Below are positions 25,554 to 31,805 of a stretch of 64,000 nucleotides of DNA, in pieces (the first letter of the stretch is position 1; each line of letters opens with the position of its first letter). Both the position numbers and the translations under genes were made by a program. Origin of the DNA: Xanthobacter oligotrophicus (GTDB taxonomy: Bacteria > Pseudomonadota > Alphaproteobacteria > Rhizobiales > Xanthobacteraceae); NCBI RefSeq assembly GCF_008364685.1, contig NZ_VTTL01000005.1, positions 1-64,000 of the forward strand. The letters are read 5' to 3'. The notes under the pieces are model-generated. The model did not search any database. It had not been told where the DNA came from and worked only from the letters and a program-made list of their open reading frames with translations.

Positions 25554-26402
25554 ATGCCGGCCGCGTCCGCAACCCATTCGGGCGCCGCGTCGAATGCCGT
25601 TCCGCTCGCGCTCCGGAGACCCGAGACCGTGCCAGCCGAAATCCGCCTCGTCCCCTGCCTGTCCGACAATTATGCCGTCCTGATCCACGATCCGGTCACC
25701 GAGGCGACCGCCGTGGTGGACGTGCCCGAGGCGACCCCGGTCATCGCGGCGCTGGAGAAGGAGGGCTGGAACCTCACCCATATCCTCGTCACCCATCACC
25801 ACGCCGACCACACCCAGGGCATCCCGGCGGTGAAGGCGCGATTCGGCGCCACCGTGGTGGGGCCGAAATCCGAGGCCGACAGGATCCCCGGCCTCGACGT
25901 GACGGTGGTGGACGGTGATCCGGTGGCCGTGGGCTCGCTGGTGGGGCGGGTGCTGGAGACCCCCGGCCACACCGCCGGCCCGGCCACCTACCTGTTCGAG
26001 GGCGAGAAGCTGCTGTTCGCCGGCGACACCCTGTTCACGCTGGGCTGCGGCCGGCCGCTGGAATGCGAGCCGCCGGTGCTGTGGGAGTCGCTGCAGCGCC
26101 TGCGCGCGCTGCCGGAAGACCTTCAGGTCTACAGCGGCCACGAATACACCCTCGCCAACGCCCGCTTCGCCGCCACGGTGGACCCGGACAATCCCACCCT
26201 CATCCGCCTCTATGGCGACGCGCAGCGGAAGCGGGACGCCGGCGCCCCCACCATTCCCTCGCGGCTGGGCGACGAGCTGGCCGCCAACCCCTTCCTGCGC
26301 GCGGACGATCCCGGCATGGCCGAGCGCCTCGGCATGGCGGGGGCGGAGCCGGCCCTCGTCTTCACCGAGCTGCGGCTGCGCAAGAACGCCTTCAAGGGCT
26401 GA
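25554..26402 (+). CDS. gloB: Hydroxyacylglutathione hydrolase (glyoxalase II)
   Basis: Glyoxalase II hydrolyses S-lactoylglutathione to lactate and glutathione in methylglyoxal detoxification. The metallo-beta-lactamase motif THHHADH is intact. The other metal ligands appear in TPGHTAG, AGDTLFTLGCGR and YSGHEYTLAN, and the C-terminal glutathione-binding end (LRLRKNAFKG) is typical. With the ATG at 25554, which has AGAGG just before it, the protein has 282 residues. That is about 25 more than usual, and the extra is non-homologous. A GTG at 25629 would give the standard 257-residue protein. The next gene starts 3 bp after the stop. Confidence 0.92.
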   Translation: MPAASATHSGAASNAVPLALRRPETVPAEIRLVPCLSDNYAVLIHDPVTEATAVVDVPEATPVIAALEKEGWNLTHILVTHHHADHTQGIPAVKARFGATVVGPKSEADRIPGLDVTVVDGDPVAVGSLVGRVLETPGHTAGPATYLFEGEKLLFAGDTLFTLGCGRPLECEPPVLWESLQRLRALPEDLQVYSGHEYTLANARFAATVDPDNPTLIRLYGDAQRKRDAGAPTIPSRLGDELAANPFLRADDPGMAERLGMAGAEPALVFTELRLRKNAFKG

Positions 26403-26405
26403 CCG

Positions 26406-26843
26406 GTGGCTGATGCGCTCAATGGGCTGACCGCCGAGGAGGTGGTCGCCCTCCTTCAGCTGCAGCCGCATCCGGAGGGCGGGCATTTCCGCGAGACCTT
26501 CCGGGATATGCCCGAGGGCGGCGGGCGGGGCGCCTCCACCGCCATCTATTTCCTGCTGAAAGCCGGCCAGCGCTCCCACTGGCACCGGGTGGATGCGGCC
26601 GAGGTCTGGCACTGGCACGCTGGCGCGCCGCTGACGCTTGCCATCGCCGATGGCGAAGGCCGGCGCGAGGTGGCGCTGGGGCCGGATCTCAAGGCGGGGG
26701 AGCGGCCGCAGGCGGTGGTGCCGCCGTTCGCGTGGCAGGCGGCGGAAAGCCGGGGAGCGTGGACGCTGGTGGGCTGCACCGTGGCGCCGGCGTTCCGGTT
26801 CGAGGGCTTCGAACTGGCCCCGCCCGGCTGGGAGCCGGACTGA
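26406..26843 (+). CDS. Cupin_5 (DUF985) domain protein
   Basis: This 145-residue RmlC-like cupin belongs to the DUF985 family. Conserved features are LQPHPEGGHFRETFRD, STAIYFLLKAGQRSHWHRVDAAEVWHWHAG and VVPPFAWQAAES. No enzymatic activity is established for the family. It starts with GTG 3 bp after gloB, so the two are probably co-transcribed. A hairpin follows its stop. Confidence 0.85.
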   Translation: MADALNGLTAEEVVALLQLQPHPEGGHFRETFRDMPEGGGRGASTAIYFLLKAGQRSHWHRVDAAEVWHWHAGAPLTLAIADGEGRREVALGPDLKAGERPQAVVPPFAWQAAESRGAWTLVGCTVAPAFRFEGFELAPPGWEPD

Positions 26844-26846
26844 GGT

Positions 26847-26869
26847 CGCGGGCTTTGTTTAAGCCCGCG
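26847..26869. terminator. Hairpin between convergent cupin and sigma-factor genes
   Basis: A perfect 9-bp stem (CGCGGGCTT, loop TGTTT, AAGCCCGCG) lies between the stop at 26843 (plus) and the stop at 26886 (minus). It has little T tract, so termination strength is uncertain. Confidence 0.55.
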
Positions 26870-26885
26870 CGGCGATTGAGCGAAA

Positions 26886-27431
26886 TCAGCCCACGCTGCG
26901 GGCGGCGGACATGGCGACGGCGTCGCCTTCCACCACGTCCGCCGTGGTCTCGGCGCCCATGAGGACGAGCAGCTTGGCGCGGGCGCGGTTCACCCGGCTT
27001 TTGATGGTGCCCAGCGCGCAGCCGCACACCTCTGCCGCCTCCTCGTAGGACAGGCCCGCCGCGCCCACCAGCACCAGCGCCTCGCGCTGGTCGTCGGGCA
27101 GCCGGGCCAGGGCTTCCTTGAGGGAGGACAGGGTCGCCGACCATTCCTGGCTGGGGCCGATGTTGGTGTCCTGCTGGGCCAAGGCGCTCATGCCGTCGTT
27201 CTCGCGGCGGCGCTTGCGGATCTCGGTGTAGTAGGTATTGCGCAGGATGGTGAAGAGCCAAGCGCGCAGGTTCGTGCCCGGATCGAACTTGTCCATGTTC
27301 GACAAGGCCTTGAGCAGGGTTTCCTGCACCAGGTCGTCGGCTTCCGTGCGGTTGCGTGTCAGCGACCGCGCGAAGGCGCGTAGCGCCGGGAGGAATTCGA
27401 GCACCTGCGTGCGCAGGGCGGCGGCATCCAT
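26886..27431 (-). CDS. ecfG: EcfG-type sigma factor (general stress response)
   Basis: This 181-residue ECF sigma factor has region 2 (FARSLTRNRTEADDLVQETLLKAL, with NLRAWLFTILRNTYYTEIRKRRRE) and region 4 (LPDDQREALVLVGAAGLSYEEAAEVCGCALGTIKSRVNRARAKL). These match the EcfG/SigT group that directs the alphaproteobacterial general stress response. PhyR and a HisKA_2 kinase are encoded nearby. A GGAAC-N17-CGTT promoter lies about 320 bp upstream on the same strand, so it may be autoregulated. The reading frame is open to 27758, but MDAAALRTQVLEFLPALRAF at 27431, after AAGGGG, fits the family. No nepR is adjacent, which is unusual. Confidence 0.85.
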   Translation of the reverse strand: MDAAALRTQVLEFLPALRAFARSLTRNRTEADDLVQETLLKALSNMDKFDPGTNLRAWLFTILRNTYYTEIRKRRRENDGMSALAQQDTNIGPSQEWSATLSSLKEALARLPDDQREALVLVGAAGLSYEEAAEVCGCALGTIKSRVNRARAKLLVLMGAETTADVVEGDAVAMSAARSVG

Positions 27432-27803
27432 GTCTCGACGACCCCTTTCCGGGAGATCCCCTTCGCGATCCGCGAGCAAGTCCATTCGGCGGCCTATCTT
27501 TCGGGCGAAACGGTGGGGCAACGCGGGGTGTGGCAAGGCAAAGCGTGGCGGCGGTTCACGGCGCTGTATCCTGTACGGAGCGCCCGGCGGATTGGCGCAC
27601 CGGACAGGGGCGCTGGGCCAAGAAGAATAGTCCCCGCACGCCATCGCCCTCCCTGAAATCACCGGTCCCGACCGACTGTCGCCGAGCGGGACACCACCCG
27701 CGGAAAACCCGCGCCGCACAGAAGCTCGGCCGTTCGTCATGCCACTCAACGTCGCCACGGGCCTCCCGGTTCCATCACCGGCGCCGGTATCCGGCGGCGG
27801 CGT
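27432..27803. other. Long 5' region of ecfG; no gene recognised
   Basis: This 372-base stretch lies upstream of ecfG and downstream of the KGG gene, both on the minus strand. I read all minus frames for a NepR-like protein of about 60 residues and found none. The in-frame extension of ecfG (from 27740 or 27758) is Arg/Pro-rich and looks non-coding. It contains the EcfG-type promoter at 27748-27773. Confidence 0.6.
27748..27773 (-). promoter_or_regulatory. EcfG-type promoter (GGAAC-N17-CGTT)
   Basis: On the minus strand GGAAC (27773-27769) is followed by exactly 17 bases and CGTT (27751-27748), a full match to the general stress response promoter. It reads toward ecfG, about 315 bp away, consistent with autoregulation through a long leader. 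Confidence 0.65.
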
Positions 27804-28094
27804 TCAGGTTGTGCCGCCGGTGGGTGGCGTGCCGCCCGACTGGCTGCTCTTCTGCCCGCCCTTCTGCCCGGCCTGCGAGGCCAGGGCGCGGTCGCGGGAG
27901 AAGCTGCGATGTTCGTCGGCGACGCTCTGCCCGCCCTTGCGTCCGGCTTCCGCCGCCAGCGCGCGGTTCTGGAAGAAGCTGCGCTTTTCGGCGGGGACGC
28001 TTTCGCCGCCCTTGCGGGCAATGGCCTTCTGCTTCTCCGCGTCCATGGCGGCGAACCCGCGTTGCGATGTGCCCTTGGTTCGAGCCTTGTCCAT
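27804..28094 (-). CDS. KGG-repeat stress-induced small protein
   Basis: This 96-residue hydrophilic protein carries the KGG repeats of the YciG/general-stress family: GFAAMDAEKQKAIARKGG, then RALAAEAGRKGG and RALASQAGQKGG, ending in a Ser/Gly/Thr-rich tail. Such proteins are abundant in stressed or stationary cells; the molecular role is unclear. An EcfG-type promoter at 28250-28274 lies about 155 bp upstream on the same strand, which places it in the stress regulon. The ATG at 28094 (MDKARTKGTS) is the natural start. Confidence 0.85.
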   Translation of the reverse strand: MDKARTKGTSQRGFAAMDAEKQKAIARKGGESVPAEKRSFFQNRALAAEAGRKGGQSVADEHRSFSRDRALASQAGQKGGQKSSQSGGTPPTGGTT

Positions 28095-28249
28095 GTGCTC
28101 TGCTCCTGCCAACTGGGACCGTATCGCCATGGCGATACCCCTGGAGCCAGATCCGGTCGGGTGTTTCGGCGGATCCGTCTCCCAATCCAATGAGAACGCG
28201 GTGTCCGGTCGGCTTGCGGCGCAGGCCGATGGGCGCGTGCTCCAAGGAC

Positions 28250-28274
28250 AACGAGCCAGGGCGGCTCCGGTTCC
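28250..28274 (-). promoter_or_regulatory. EcfG-type promoter (GGAAC-N16-CGTT) of the KGG gene
   Basis: On the minus strand GGAAC (28274-28270), 16 bases, then CGTT (28253-28250). Spacing of 16 or 17 is accepted for EcfG promoters. It points at the KGG stress protein gene. Confidence 0.65.
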
Positions 28275-28380
28275 GATAGAGCCGCCCAAGTTTGAGGCGG
28301 CCTGCGCCCGATCCCGCATGTTCAAGGAAACGCCGCCGTTTTCGCCGGGCTCCAGCCTGCCGTCGGCATGTGGGAAAATC

Positions 28381-30153
28381 TCAGGCGACGTGGCCGCCCT
28401 TGCGGCCCATCTGGGGGCCGGAGGCCGTGCGGCAGGGAAAATCGCCGGCCACCACCACGCCGCCGCCGGCCTCGTCGCGGCAGCCGAGGCTGCCCCCGAG
28501 CTGGGCGGCAAATCCGGAGGCGAGGTCGGTGGCCGAGCCCTTCTCGTCCCAGGACCCCGCCGCGCTGCGCAGGGCGATGTGGAGGCGCTCGCCCTTGCGG
28601 CTCCCGCTCAGCACCAGGGGCGCGGACCCGGTGCCCGGTGGCAGGGCGAGGTTGAGCGCCACTTCCACCACCATCAGGGCAAGGGGCACCGCCATGTCGG
28701 TGGGCAGGGGCACGTCCTGCGCCTCCACTGTGATGCGGACATTGGTGTCGGTGCTGCCCTCGATCAGCGAGGCCAACTCGCCGAGCAGCTCGCGCAGGTG
28801 CACCTGCGAGCCGTCATTGGCCTCGTAGAGGATGCGGTGAACGAGGGCGAGGGTGTTCACCCGCAGCCGCAGCTGGTCGAAGCGGCGGCGGTCCTCGCTC
28901 TTGCCGATCCCAGATCCGTAGAGGCTGAGCAGGCTCACCACCACCTGGAGGCTGTTCTTGATGCGGTGGTGGATCTCGCGCACCAGCGCGGTCTTCTCGG
29001 CCAGGTTCTCGCGCAGGCGGGCGTCGCGGTGGCGCACGGCGAAGGCCATGTTCTCCACCGCATGGCCGAGCACGCGGAATTCCGAGGGCGCCGCATCGAG
29101 GCGGGTCGGGCGGAAGCCGTAATGACCCTGCGCGTAGACCGCCGTCACCCGGCGCAGATAGAGCAGCCAGCGCAGGATGATGCGGTCCACCGCCACCCAC
29201 AGGGCGGCGAGCGACAGGATGATGATGAGCGCCGGCAGGGCGATGCTGGCCGCAACCGTCACGAAGGTCCAGCCGAACAGCCGGTCCGACGGCATGGCGA
29301 AGGCCACGGTGAGCCCGTCGCGGCCCAAGGGCGCGGTGGCGAAGGTCCAGCTCCTGCCGGCGGGGTCGGTGCTTTCGTAGAGGCTGCTGCGCAGGTCCTG
29401 GCCCACGGTCCGGAACAGCTCGCGCTGGAACAGGGCGGCGCTCATGGTCCGGGCGTTGGACACCAGCTCCTGCCCCCGGTTGGAGAACAGGGCGACGATG
29501 CCCGCGGAGGGCGGGGTCTGCTGCTTCAGCAGGTTGTCGAGCCAGCTGATGTCGATGCCCAGGGCGATTGCGCCTTCCAGCCGCCCGGCGGCATCGCGCA
29601 GCGGCAGGATGCCCACCAGCACATCCAGATTGGCGCCGGGGCTGCGCGCCGGCCCCACCAGGCTGAAGCCGGTCCTGCCGATGGCTTCCTTCCACCATGC
29701 CTCGTCGCCCACCGAGCGGCCGGGGAAGGGCAGGGCCGCGCAGGTCACCCGGCCTTCGGCATCGAGCACGCCGATATTGGCGGCGAATGGCAGGCTGATG
29801 GTGGCGCCGCGCAGGGTGGCCGTGCAGCTTTGGCCGGACGCGCGCACCTCTTCCACGTTCTTGAGGGCGTAGAGCACGTTTTCCGTGGAGGCGAAGATGT
29901 TCTGCTGGGTGACGGCGGCGGCCACGGCCTGCTGGAGCAGGCGCTGGCGCGCGGCCTCCTCCGCGTTGGAGAGCTGCATCACCCCCTGAGCGATGTTCAG
30001 CACCGCGATGGGCGCCAGCGCGAGGAGAACGACGAGGACGAGGCGGCGCCGGACGCTGTCGAAAAGCGTGCGTGGCTGCCCGACTGCCGAGGCAAAGATG
30101 GCACTGCGCTCCCTGTCGCGTGCCCGTGCGGCCTCCGCCTTGCCCAAATCCAT
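28381..30153 (-). CDS. HisKA_2-type sensor histidine kinase with extracytoplasmic sensor, degenerate ATPase domain
   Basis: This 590-residue membrane kinase lies between ecfG and phyR. A first helix (about residues 40-60) is followed by a Cache-like periplasmic domain and a second helix around residues 300-325. The phospho-acceptor box is REIHHRIKNSLQVVVSLL with His396, the HisKA_2/HWE form found in kinases that phosphorylate PhyR. The ATP-binding domain is poorly conserved. After the N-box-like VVEVALNLAL, the expected Asp-x-Gly-x-Gly box reads HIALRSAAGSWDE, with no Asp at the usual place. Activity may be altered or lost. It probably feeds the adjacent PhyR; the signal is unknown. Confidence 0.82.
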   Translation of the reverse strand: MDLGKAEAARARDRERSAIFASAVGQPRTLFDSVRRRLVLVVLLALAPIAVLNIAQGVMQLSNAEEAARQRLLQQAVAAAVTQQNIFASTENVLYALKNVEEVRASGQSCTATLRGATISLPFAANIGVLDAEGRVTCAALPFPGRSVGDEAWWKEAIGRTGFSLVGPARSPGANLDVLVGILPLRDAAGRLEGAIALGIDISWLDNLLKQQTPPSAGIVALFSNRGQELVSNARTMSAALFQRELFRTVGQDLRSSLYESTDPAGRSWTFATAPLGRDGLTVAFAMPSDRLFGWTFVTVAASIALPALIIILSLAALWVAVDRIILRWLLYLRRVTAVYAQGHYGFRPTRLDAAPSEFRVLGHAVENMAFAVRHRDARLRENLAEKTALVREIHHRIKNSLQVVVSLLSLYGSGIGKSEDRRRFDQLRLRVNTLALVHRILYEANDGSQVHLRELLGELASLIEGSTDTNVRITVEAQDVPLPTDMAVPLALMVVEVALNLALPPGTGSAPLVLSGSRKGERLHIALRSAAGSWDEKGSATDLASGFAAQLGGSLGCRDEAGGGVVVAGDFPCRTASGPQMGRKGGHVA

Positions 30154-30461
30154 GATCGCTCCGCAAGGACCGCGGCGCGCCGGACCGACCGGAACCCCGT
30201 GCCCGCGCCTCTTTTTTGCGGCCCCCGGCGCAAACCGGAAACGCGCCGCTTATGCTCGTCTGCGCACACAGTATAATGCGGCAGGCGGCGCGAGGTTCCC
30301 GTAACATGGGAACTTCCTGCCTGGCTTAGGCGTTACGAGGGTTTGACAGCTGTCGCTTCAGCTCGCGGCCTGGCTTCCGGCAAAGTTCGCGCTTCGCCGG
30401 CTCCCGGCTGGCAAGCGGCTGGCAGGTCGGATTACAACACGTCAGTTCCAAGGGATTTCGC
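30154..30461. other. Divergent promoter region between the sensor kinase and phyR
   Basis: The 308-base gap between the minus-strand kinase and plus-strand phyR contains the EcfG-type promoter of phyR at 30309-30334. I found no nepR-like small gene in any frame. For the kinase side, a GGAAC exists on the minus strand near 30295-30299, but no CGTT lies at the right spacing. Confidence 0.6.
30309..30334 (+). promoter_or_regulatory. EcfG-type promoter (GGAAC-N17-CGTT) of phyR
   Basis: GGAAC (30309-30313) is followed by exactly 17 bases and CGTT (30331-30334). This is a full consensus match and lies 127 bp upstream of the phyR start, giving the positive autoregulation known for this system. Confidence 0.8.
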
Positions 30462-31253
30462 ATGGCATCGAACTCGCTCGTCAAGCAGCTACCGTTCCTG
30501 CGCCGCTATACGCGGGCGCTCGTGGGCTCGCAGGCGGCCGGCGATCTCCTCGTGCAGAACACGCTTCAGGCCATCCTGGATCGCAAGGTGGCGGTGGATG
30601 CCGCTGTCTCGCCCCGGGTCGCGCTCTACAAGGCGTTCCACGAAGTGTGGAACCGCCAGCCGCAAGGCGGCGCGGTGCCCTCGCGCGCCGACCAGCGCCT
30701 TCAGGCCATGGACCTGTCCTCCCGCGTGGCGCTGCTTTTGACCGCCATGGAGGGCTTCTCCTTCGCCGAGACCGCCAACATCCTCGGCACCTCCCTCGAC
30801 GAGGTGGAGGCGCAGGTGGTGGCGGCCCAGCGCGAGATCGACCGCCAGATCGCCACCCGCGTCCTCATCATCGAGGACGAATGGGTCATCGCCCTCGACC
30901 TGAAGACCCTGGTCACCGAGCTGGGCCACGAGGTCATCGGCGTCGCCCCCACCCATTCCAAGGCGGTGGAGCTGGCGAAGGCGGGCAATTTCGGCCTGGT
31001 GCTGGCCGACATCCAGCTCGCCGACGGCTCGTCGGGCATCGAGGCGGTGACTGAGATCCTGGAGAGCTTCAACGTGCCGGTGATCTTCATCACCGCCTTC
31101 CCGGACCGCCTGCTGACCGGCGAGCGGCCGGAGCCGACCTATCTCATCACCAAGCCGTTCCTCACCGAGACGGTGAAGGCCACCATCGCCCAGGCGCTGT
31201 TCTTCCACGAGGCGAAGGCCGAGCCCGAGAGCCTCAAGGCCAAAACCGCCTGA
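30462..31253 (+). CDS. phyR: General stress response regulator PhyR
   Basis: PhyR has an N-terminal sigma-factor-like domain and a C-terminal receiver. When phosphorylated it captures the anti-sigma factor NepR and frees EcfG. The 263-residue product shows the sigma-like part (VKQLPFLRRYTRALVGSQAAGDLLVQNTLQAIL, then MDLSSRVALLLTAMEGFSFAETANILGTSLDEVEAQ). The receiver starts near residue 135 (VLIIEDEWVIALDLKTL), with phospho-acceptor Asp183 in LVLADIQLADG. Switch and lysine positions (FITAFPDR, YLITKPF) are intact. A perfect EcfG-type promoter precedes it. Confidence 0.96.
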   Translation: MASNSLVKQLPFLRRYTRALVGSQAAGDLLVQNTLQAILDRKVAVDAAVSPRVALYKAFHEVWNRQPQGGAVPSRADQRLQAMDLSSRVALLLTAMEGFSFAETANILGTSLDEVEAQVVAAQREIDRQIATRVLIIEDEWVIALDLKTLVTELGHEVIGVAPTHSKAVELAKAGNFGLVLADIQLADGSSGIEAVTEILESFNVPVIFITAFPDRLLTGERPEPTYLITKPFLTETVKATIAQALFFHEAKAEPESLKAKTA

Positions 31254-31314
31254 TGAAGACCGCGTGAAGGCGTCCGCCTGAAGAAGGCCGCCTGAACACA
31301 AGGCGGGTCCTGGC

Positions 31315-31340
31315 GGAACCATCGGGCCTCCCAGGTCGTC
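31315..31340 (+). promoter_or_regulatory. Probable EcfG-type promoter (GGAAC-N17-CGTC)
   Basis: GGAAC at 31315-31319, 17 bases, then CGTC at 31337-31340; one base off the CGTT consensus. It lies 127 bp upstream of the DUF883 gene and 62 bp past the phyR stop. Confidence 0.5.
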
Positions 31341-31467
31341 TCTACAGGGAAGGGCGAGGGCCGGCGTGACCGGCCCCGCCCGTTTCTCACCGCGACAGGC
31401 CTGAGCGCCGGTCACGAGGCGCCCCTCAGGACCCCTCGCCACCTGAATTCATCCGTGGAGACACCAC

Positions 31468-31767
31468 ATGGTCCAGAAGCCCGAAATCGTGAGCACCACC
31501 GCCGAGCCGAGCCTGAGCGATGTCCGCGCCGACCTCGACCAGCTGCGGGCGGATTTCGCCCAGCTGATCGACACCCTCGGCAAGACCGCCAAGCACGGCG
31601 TCAAGGGCGCCAAGGGCGAGGCGACGAATGCCGCCGAGGACGTGACCGACTGGGCCGAGGGCCAGTTTCTGACCCTGCGGGAGAGCATTCGCGAGCAGCC
31701 CATCACCGCCTGCGCCATCGCCGCCGGCGTCGGCGTCATCCTGGGCCAGATCCTGCTGCGGCGCTGA
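31468..31767 (+). CDS. DUF883 (ElaB/YqjD-like) membrane-anchored protein
   Basis: This 99-residue protein has an N-terminal coiled-coil-like region (LSDVRADLDQLRADFAQLIDTLG), a hydrophilic middle and a C-terminal membrane helix with the glycine-rich family end (AIAAGVGVILGQILLRR). ElaB/YqjD relatives are stationary-phase inner-membrane proteins, some able to associate with ribosomes. Its EcfG-type promoter and position beside phyR suggest stress control. The ATG at 31468 follows a GTGGAG site. Confidence 0.85.
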   Translation: MVQKPEIVSTTAEPSLSDVRADLDQLRADFAQLIDTLGKTAKHGVKGAKGEATNAAEDVTDWAEGQFLTLRESIREQPITACAIAAGVGVILGQILLRR

Positions 31768-31805
31768 GCGGGCCGCGAGTGAGGGCGCGGGCCCCGCCCG
31801 CGCCC

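Noticed and set aside
27432-27758. Extension of ecfG upstream, checked as a possible nepR or N-terminal domain
   Set aside because: The translation is Arg/Pro-rich and has none of the NepR helices; the conserved sigma start is at 27431.
27739-30276. 845-codon plus-strand ORF opposite the HisKA_2 kinase and KGG genes
   Set aside because: It is antisense to two real genes; composition is Gly/His/Gln-rich with no motif.
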